From JBJHDF01 sp050486405 (GTDB lineage Bacteria; Pseudomonadota; Gammaproteobacteria; Pseudomonadales; Cellvibrionaceae), in the NCBI GenBank assembly GCA_050486405.1, contig JBJHDF010000016.1, forward strand, positions 1 to 64,000: DNA of 64,000 nt, read 5' to 3'. The translations under genes were made by a program, and so were the position numbers. Below, in pieces: positions 58,894 through 64,000 of the stretch (positions within the stretch are counted from its first letter, which is position 1; every line of letters starts with the position of its first letter). The notes under the pieces are model-generated. The model was not told the DNA's origin. It saw only the letters and a program-made list of their open reading frames with translations, and made no database searches.

Positions 58894-60393
58894 ATGTCAC
58901 TCGCCGTTATTCACACCCGCGCCAAGCTGGGCATAGACGCTCCGCTGGTCACCGTCGAAGTTCATCTCTCCAACGGCCTGCCCGGCCTGTCCATCGTCGG
59001 CCTGCCGGAGACTGCCGTGCGCGAAAGCAAGGACCGGGTACGCAGCGCCATTCTCAACAGTCATTTGGAATTTCCTGCCCGGCGCATCACCGTCAACCTG
59101 GCGCCCGCCGATCTGCCCAAAGAGGGGGGACGCTTCGACCTGGCCATTGCCCTGGGTATTCTCGCCGCGTCTGGGCAGGTACCCGGGGAGCCGCTGGCGG
59201 ACTGCGAACTGCTGGGAGAACTGGCCCTGTCCGGCGCGCTGCGGCCGGTGGCAGCGCCCCTGCCGGCGGCGCTGGCCTGTGGCGACGGCGGTCGCCAATT
59301 GATTATCAGCGCCGCCAGTGCGGCCGAAGCGGCGCTGGCCGGGCACACCCGGGTGTTCGGCGCCGACAACCTGCTGCAGGTATGCGCCCATCTGCACGGC
59401 CGACAGCGCCTGACCGAGGCCCTGCCCGAAACTCAGACGGCGGCCGTGCTTTACCCGGACCTGAAAGATGTGCGCGGCCAGTCCCACGCCAAGCGCGCCC
59501 TTGAGATTGCCGCCGCCGGCGGTCACAACCTGCTGCTGTATGGCCCGCCCGGCACAGGCAAAACCATGCTGGCCAGCCGCTTGCCCGGCCTGCTGCCACC
59601 GCTGGAGGAGCGGGAGCGGCTGGCGGTAGCCGCTATTCATTCCGTTGCCGGAGGTCAGCCCGCCACCGGTCTGACCCAGCGCCCCTTCCGAGCACCCCAC
59701 CACACCGCTTCAGCCATTGCCCTGGTAGGCGGCGGGAGCAATCCCCGGCCGGGTGAAATATCGCTGGCCCACGGTGGCGTGCTTTTTCTCGATGAACTGC
59801 CAGAGTTTTCCCGGCATGTGCTGGAAGTGCTGCGCGAACCGCTGGAATGCGGCGAGATCCGCATTTCCCGGGCCAAAGCCCAGGCCGCCTATCCGGCGCA
59901 CTTTCAACTGGTGGCAGCCATGAACCCCTGCCCCTGCGGCTATCACGGCGACAGTAGCGGTCGCTGTCACTGCACCCCAGAGCAGATTCGTCGCTATCGC
60001 GGCCGCCTGTCCGGGCCGCTGCTGGATCGTATCGACATGCATGTGCCCGTGCGACTACTGGCCCGAGGGGAGTTGCACGGGCCTGTCGATGGGGAGAACA
60101 GCGCGACGGTGCGCGAACGGGTGAGTGTTGCCAGGGCCCGGCAACTCCGGCGCCAGGGCAAGTGCAATCACCAGCTGCAGGCCGGCCAGTTGGAAGCGGT
60201 ATGTCAACTGGATGCAAAAGACCGACGGTGGCTGGAGTCCGCCATTGAGAAGCTCGGACTTTCCCTGCGCGCCTACCACCGGGTTCTGAAAGTGGCGCGC
60301 ACCCTGGCGGACATGGCCAACCGGGAGCGCATGGCGGTGGAAGACCTCAGCGAGGCGCTCAGTTACCGAACGCTGGATCGCGATGGCGTCTAA
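58894..60393 (+). CDS. comM: Mg-chelatase-like AAA ATPase ComM (YifB)
   Basis: 499 residues. N-terminal LonC-like domain (VTVEVHLSNGLPGLSIVGLPE), AAA core with Walker A GPPGTGKTMLASRLPGLLPPL, Walker B FLDELPEF, zinc-finger-like CPCGYHGDSSGRCHC, and C-terminal ASNRERMAVEDLSEALSYR-like end. Hexameric helicase promoting branch migration during natural transformation in Vibrio; widespread in non-competent species too. Confidence 0.95.
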   Translation: MSLAVIHTRAKLGIDAPLVTVEVHLSNGLPGLSIVGLPETAVRESKDRVRSAILNSHLEFPARRITVNLAPADLPKEGGRFDLAIALGILAASGQVPGEPLADCELLGELALSGALRPVAAPLPAALACGDGGRQLIISAASAAEAALAGHTRVFGADNLLQVCAHLHGRQRLTEALPETQTAAVLYPDLKDVRGQSHAKRALEIAAAGGHNLLLYGPPGTGKTMLASRLPGLLPPLEERERLAVAAIHSVAGGQPATGLTQRPFRAPHHTASAIALVGGGSNPRPGEISLAHGGVLFLDELPEFSRHVLEVLREPLECGEIRISRAKAQAAYPAHFQLVAAMNPCPCGYHGDSSGRCHCTPEQIRRYRGRLSGPLLDRIDMHVPVRLLARGELHGPVDGENSATVRERVSVARARQLRRQGKCNHQLQAGQLEAVCQLDAKDRRWLESAIEKLGLSLRAYHRVLKVARTLADMANRERMAVEDLSEALSYRTLDRDGV

Positions 60394-60414
60394 TCAGTAC
60401 GCAACTGCGGGCTA

Positions 60415-62121
60415 TCAACTGCTGGTGCGCTTTTGGCGGTTTTTGAGAAAGCGGCGGATTTGTTTCAGGTCCTGGGGCGGACAAATGCTGTAACCCTGCA
60501 TTTGATCACATCCGTTTGCCGTCAGCCATTCCAGCTGCTTTTCGGTTTCCACCCCCTCCGCCACCACCACTTTGCCCAGGTTCTGCGCGAGGTTGATCAT
60601 GGCGGACACCAGCCGCCGATCGCTGTGGTTACTCTCCAATTTCGCCATAAAGCGGGAATCGATTTTGACCGCGGCGATAGGCAGCTTCTGCAGTTGCGAA
60701 AAGGAAGAGCTGCCTGTGCCGAAGTCGTCCAGGGAAAAGGCAACGCCAAAGAACGACAACGGCCGCATGCACAAGCTCACCAGATCAATGTTCTCCATAA
60801 AGGTGGCCTCGGTCAGCTCGAACTCGATATCGGCGGGATTCACACCAGTATCGGAAAAGATGCGGGCAATCCGGGGCACCAGATCGTCGTCCAGAAACTG
60901 GCGCACCGAGAGATTGATGGCCATGGCCAACGAATTTTTGACAATAGGCTGCAGTATCGCGAGATCAAGACAGGCCTGCTCGATTACCCAGTAGCCAATC
61001 TCCGTGATGATGCCCGTATCCTGGGCCACACCGATAAAGTCGGCCGCGTTGATCACGCCCTTGTCCGGGTGTTGCCAGCGCAATAGCGCCTCCACCGCCA
61101 CTATCCGGTTGCTGCGGATATCCAGCCGCGGCTGATAGTGCAGAAACAGCTGCTTGCGCTTCAAGGCGATACGCAGATCAGACTCCAGGCGTAACTGCCG
61201 TCTCGCCTCGCGGTTCATGGATTCGGTGAAGAAACGAAAACTGTTGTTATCTTCCTGCTTGGCCTGATACATGGCCATGTCCGCACTTTTCAATAAATCA
61301 CCGGCACTGCGCCCCGCCTCCGGGTAAACTGCTATACCAATACTGCAGCCTACCACTACCTCGTAGCCAGTAACATGCATCGGCGCCGACAGTTCATCGA
61401 TGATCTTTTCCGCCAGGTGGGCCACATCGGTGCTGTTGCTCATGCTTTCCAGCAGCAGGGTAAACTCATCACCGCCCATGCGCCCCACGGTGTCACTGCG
61501 CCGCATGCATCGAGTAAGTCGTTCGGCGCACATGCGGATCACTGCGTCGCCAACGTCGTGGCCAAAACTGTCGTTGATCTGCTTGAAGCCATTCAGATCC
61601 ACAAACAGCAGGGTAAACCCACTCTTGTCGCGATCGGCAAGTTGGATGGCGTGTTCCAGGCGGTCGCGAAACAAAATCCGGTTGGGAATATCGGTGAGCG
61701 GGTCGTAGTGGGCCAGGCGAGACAAGTGCAGTTCGGATTGTTTTCGCTCAAGGGCGTAGCGCAGACTGCGTTCCAGCAACTGCGGCGTGATTTCACTTTT
61801 GATGAGATAGTCGGCCGCACCGGCCTTGATCGCGTTGCGGTCAACCTCCTGGTCCATGGTGTCGGTCATCACCAGTATGGGTGTGGTGCAGGCCTGGACG
61901 CGCGCCGTGTTCAGCAGCTCGTGAACATTTCGTTCACCCCAGTAGTAGTCGAGAATGACAAGGTCGTAATGGCCCGACAAAATATTGTGCAGTACGCCTT
62001 CGAGTTTTGACTGCCAGGTGATGTGGTACGCCACATCCGTCAATTGCGCCAACATATCGGCCAGCAGTAGATACTCACCCTGCTCCCGGTCTACGAAAAG
62101 TATGTTGGTTTTGTCATCCAC
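60415..62121 (-). CDS. Response-regulator GGDEF-EAL c-di-GMP enzyme
   Basis: 568 residues from GTG 62121, which follows GGAG at ten bases. Order: receiver domain (NILFVDRE acidic pair, phospho-Asp in DLVILDYYWGE, Lys in ADYLIKSE), diguanylate cyclase domain with intact GRMGGDEF, and phosphodiesterase domain with VEALLRW, ELTEATF, DDFGTGSSS, AVKIDSRF, VAEGVETE. Both catalytic motifs are intact; which activity dominates cannot be told. No kinase gene is adjacent. The longer frame to 62232 is not supported. Confidence 0.93.
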   Translation of the reverse strand: MDDKTNILFVDREQGEYLLLADMLAQLTDVAYHITWQSKLEGVLHNILSGHYDLVILDYYWGERNVHELLNTARVQACTTPILVMTDTMDQEVDRNAIKAGAADYLIKSEITPQLLERSLRYALERKQSELHLSRLAHYDPLTDIPNRILFRDRLEHAIQLADRDKSGFTLLFVDLNGFKQINDSFGHDVGDAVIRMCAERLTRCMRRSDTVGRMGGDEFTLLLESMSNSTDVAHLAEKIIDELSAPMHVTGYEVVVGCSIGIAVYPEAGRSAGDLLKSADMAMYQAKQEDNNSFRFFTESMNREARRQLRLESDLRIALKRKQLFLHYQPRLDIRSNRIVAVEALLRWQHPDKGVINAADFIGVAQDTGIITEIGYWVIEQACLDLAILQPIVKNSLAMAINLSVRQFLDDDLVPRIARIFSDTGVNPADIEFELTEATFMENIDLVSLCMRPLSFFGVAFSLDDFGTGSSSFSQLQKLPIAAVKIDSRFMAKLESNHSDRRLVSAMINLAQNLGKVVVAEGVETEKQLEWLTANGCDQMQGYSICPPQDLKQIRRFLKNRQKRTSS

Positions 62122-62405
62122 TCCATCAGATCTCCAGACACTGCCCCGGCCAGACCCGCGCCAGGGCCTTCCCGAAAACGGCGCCGGGAATACAACAACT
62201 TTAACCAATTCCTCATCCCAGAGGAACAACACTGCCTTCGATATAACAAACTAACCGGAACGGCCCGATTTTAGTACCCAAACGTTATACCCATAAACCG
62301 ACGCGGGCATCCATGGCGACCGCATTGGGCGTGCTACAATGCGCCCCTTTTTTGGAAAGCACCCCTTTTGTGTGACAGCATTCAACTTGTGACCAAATCC
62401 AACTC

Positions 62406-64000
62406 GTGACCAATCTCAACCGCCCTCAGCAAGCCGCCGTACTGTATATCGACGGGCCCTGCCTGGTGCTGGCCGGTGCCGGCAGCGGCAAGACCAGTGT
62501 GATTACCCGTAAAATCGCCCACCTTATTGACCACTGCGACCTGCCGGCGCGGCATATCGCCGCGCTCACCTTCACCAACAAGGCAGCGCGGGAGATGAAA
62601 GAACGGGTGGCGCGCTTGGTAAAAGGCACCGCTGCCCGGGGGTTGACGGTCGCCACCTTTCACAACCTCGGGCTCAACATAATCCGGCGGGAGATTCGCA
62701 CCCTGGGTTACAAACCTGGCTTCTCCATCTTCGATGCCGAAGACGCCCGGGCGTTGCTCAGGGAACTGGCGCTCAAGGACGGCGACGCGGATAGCGAATA
62801 CCTGGCGCAGGCGCAGCAACAGGTTTCGCAGTGGAAAAACGATCTGGTATCGCCGCTCCAAGCCGAGCAGCAGGCCGGGACCCCCGGCGAGCAGACACTG
62901 GCCAGACTGTATCAGCGCTTCAATCAGGCGCTGCGCGCTTACAACGCCGTGGACTTTGACGACCTCATTCTGCTGCCAGTGCAACTGTTTCGCGACGACC
63001 CCCAGGTGCTGCAGCGCTGGCAGCGCCGCATCCGCTACCTGCTGGTGGACGAGTATCAGGACACCAACCACAGCCAGTACCTGCTGGTAAAGCAACTGGT
63101 GGGCGATCGCGGCAGCCTGACAGTGGTGGGGGACGACGATCAGTCCATTTACGCCTGGCGGGGCGCGCGCCCGGAAAACCTGTCGCAATTGAAAAGGGAT
63201 TTTCCCGCCCTGAAAGTGATCAAGCTGGAGCAGAATTACCGCTCCACCAGTCGCATACTGCGGGCGGCCAATCAACTGATTGCCAACAACCCCCACGAGT
63301 TCGAAAAGTCTCTCTGGAGCGAAATGGGCCCGGGAGAGCCCATACGCCTGATTCGCTGCCGGGATGAAGACACCGAAGCCGAGCGCGTGGCGGCGGAGAT
63401 ACTCACCCAGCGCCTGACCCGCAAGGGGCGCTTTCGGGATTTTGCCGTGCTCTATCGCGGCAATCACCAGGCGCGGCTGATGGAAATCAAACTGCAGCAG
63501 CACCAGATTCCCTACCGGATCAGCGGCGGCTCATCGTTTTTTGCCCGCACAGAAATCAAGGATGTTATGGCCTACCTGCGCCTGGTGGTCAACCCCGACG
63601 ACGACAACGCCTTTCTTCGGGTGGTCAACACGCCCAGACGACAGATCGGCACCAGCACCCTGGAAACACTGGGGCAGTACGCGACTGAACGGCACATCGG
63701 TCTGCTGGCGGCCTGCGACGAGGTGGGCCTGCGCAGTCGCCTGCCCGGCAAAAGTCTGGAACGACTTGCCGAGTTCTGCCACTGGCTGCAACACACGCGC
63801 CAGCGCTGCCTGGGCGACAACCCCATCGCCGCCATCCGCAACCTGCTGGAACAGATCGACTACGCCGGCTGGCTGCAGCAGAACTCCGCCAGCAGCCGTG
63901 CCGCGGAAAAACGAATGGAGAACGTGGACTACCTGGTCAAGTCACTGGAGGAGAGCATAAAGCGGCTGGAGGACGCCGACAGCAGTGATGACCACCCGTT
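62406..64000 (+). CDS. rep: ATP-dependent DNA helicase Rep (cut by window end)
   Basis: The first ~531 codons are visible and the frame is open at the right edge. LNRPQQAAVLYIDGPCLVLAGAGSGKTSVITRKIAHLI (in parts) with Walker A GAGSGKT, ALTFTNKAAREMKERV, LLVDEYQDTN, VVGDDDQSIYAWRGA and EQNYRSTSRIL define a UvrD/Rep helicase; DDDQSIYAWRGARPENL favours Rep. Replication restart and removal of proteins ahead of the fork. GTG start; the C-terminal 2B/motif VI region is outside. Confidence 0.95.
   Translation, partial: MTNLNRPQQAAVLYIDGPCLVLAGAGSGKTSVITRKIAHLIDHCDLPARHIAALTFTNKAAREMKERVARLVKGTAARGLTVATFHNLGLNIIRREIRTLGYKPGFSIFDAEDARALLRELALKDGDADSEYLAQAQQQVSQWKNDLVSPLQAEQQAGTPGEQTLARLYQRFNQALRAYNAVDFDDLILLPVQLFRDDPQVLQRWQRRIRYLLVDEYQDTNHSQYLLVKQLVGDRGSLTVVGDDDQSIYAWRGARPENLSQLKRDFPALKVIKLEQNYRSTSRILRAANQLIANNPHEFEKSLWSEMGPGEPIRLIRCRDEDTEAERVAAEILTQRLTRKGRFRDFAVLYRGNHQARLMEIKLQQHQIPYRISGGSSFFARTEIKDVMAYLRLVVNPDDDNAFLRVVNTPRRQIGTSTLETLGQYATERHIGLLAACDEVGLRSRLPGKSLERLAEFCHWLQHTRQRCLGDNPIAAIRNLLEQIDYAGWLQQNSASSRAAEKRMENVDYLVKSLEESIKRLEDADSSDDHP

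Noticed and set aside
1..64000. CRISPR arrays, tRNA or rRNA genes, insertion sequences
   Set aside because: No regularly spaced repeats, no tRNA-like cloverleaf or CCA-ended sequence, and no transposase frame seen by reading; a tRNAscan or IS search would be needed to exclude them fully.

Overview
The window is 64 kb of high-GC, densely packed chromosome from a gammaproteobacterium. OxyR has cysteines at exactly 199 and 208, there is a ubiquinone pathway (ubiA, ubiC, ubiK), and a 12-gene gspC-N type II secretion operon is complete apart from the prepilin peptidase. Several blocks (oxyR-recG, xerC/DUF484/dapF/lysA/lptM, rsmD/ftsY/ftsE/ftsX/rpoH, glnK-amtB, ubiK, comM, rep) match what I remember of Pseudomonas gene neighbourhoods. 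A marine relative in the Cellvibrionales/Pseudomonadales range is my inference; no rRNA or tRNA gene is present to settle it.

Layout. 1-460: 3' end of an AbiEii-like nucleotidyltransferase. 0.7-8.2 kb: ubiA/ubiC, a dicarboxylate/amino-acid symporter, a deacylase-like/HDOD fusion, recG and oxyR, with six tandem hairpins between recG and the HDOD gene. 8.3-13.9 kb: an SDR gene pair, then the lptM-lysA-dapF-DUF484-xerC group. 14.2-18.5 kb: a co-directional set of periplasmic binding-like protein, CPXCG zinc protein, recQ and a glycosyltransferase. 18.5-24.6 kb: an unknown exported protein, an MscS channel, glpK, a CREST-family membrane hydrolase and a membrane EAL phosphodiesterase. 24.6-32 kb is the most accessory-looking part: a glycoside-hydrolase-like exported protein, NIPSNAP and Dabb proteins, an unknown membrane protein, DUF418, VOC and a VapBC pair, with dispersed copies of a short repeat. 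32-41 kb: trmB, rpoH, ftsX/E/Y, rsmD, coaD, an AT-richer lipoprotein and mutM. 40.5-43.2 kb: PaiB-like plus hydantoinase/oxoprolinase. 43.4-55.2 kb: gspC to gspN. 55.2-64 kb: a SutA-like acidic protein, amtB flanked by two P-II genes, ubiK, comM, a REC-GGDEF-EAL protein and the 5' part of rep.

How the genes work together. The gsp genes are nearly all overlapping or within about 25 bases of each other and form one exoprotein secretion machine. The glnK-amtB-glnK block is a nitrogen-status module; the sequence upstream holds a plausible sigma-54 promoter, NtrC-like half-sites and a terminator-like hairpin just before the glnK start. The lysA/dapF and ubi genes are housekeeping. Two cyclic-di-GMP proteins, one degrading and one with both domains, are encoded about 37 kb apart.

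The observations most worth a second look are the hairpin array at 5015-5213 (a possible GGA-loop small RNA or a structured leader), the regulatory region of glnK2 at 58263-58513, the amtB gene with a P-II gene on each side, and the dispersed GGGGTCA-type repeats that supply stop codons to two converging genes. I did not find a CRISPR array, a complete mobile element or a clearly new multi-gene system.
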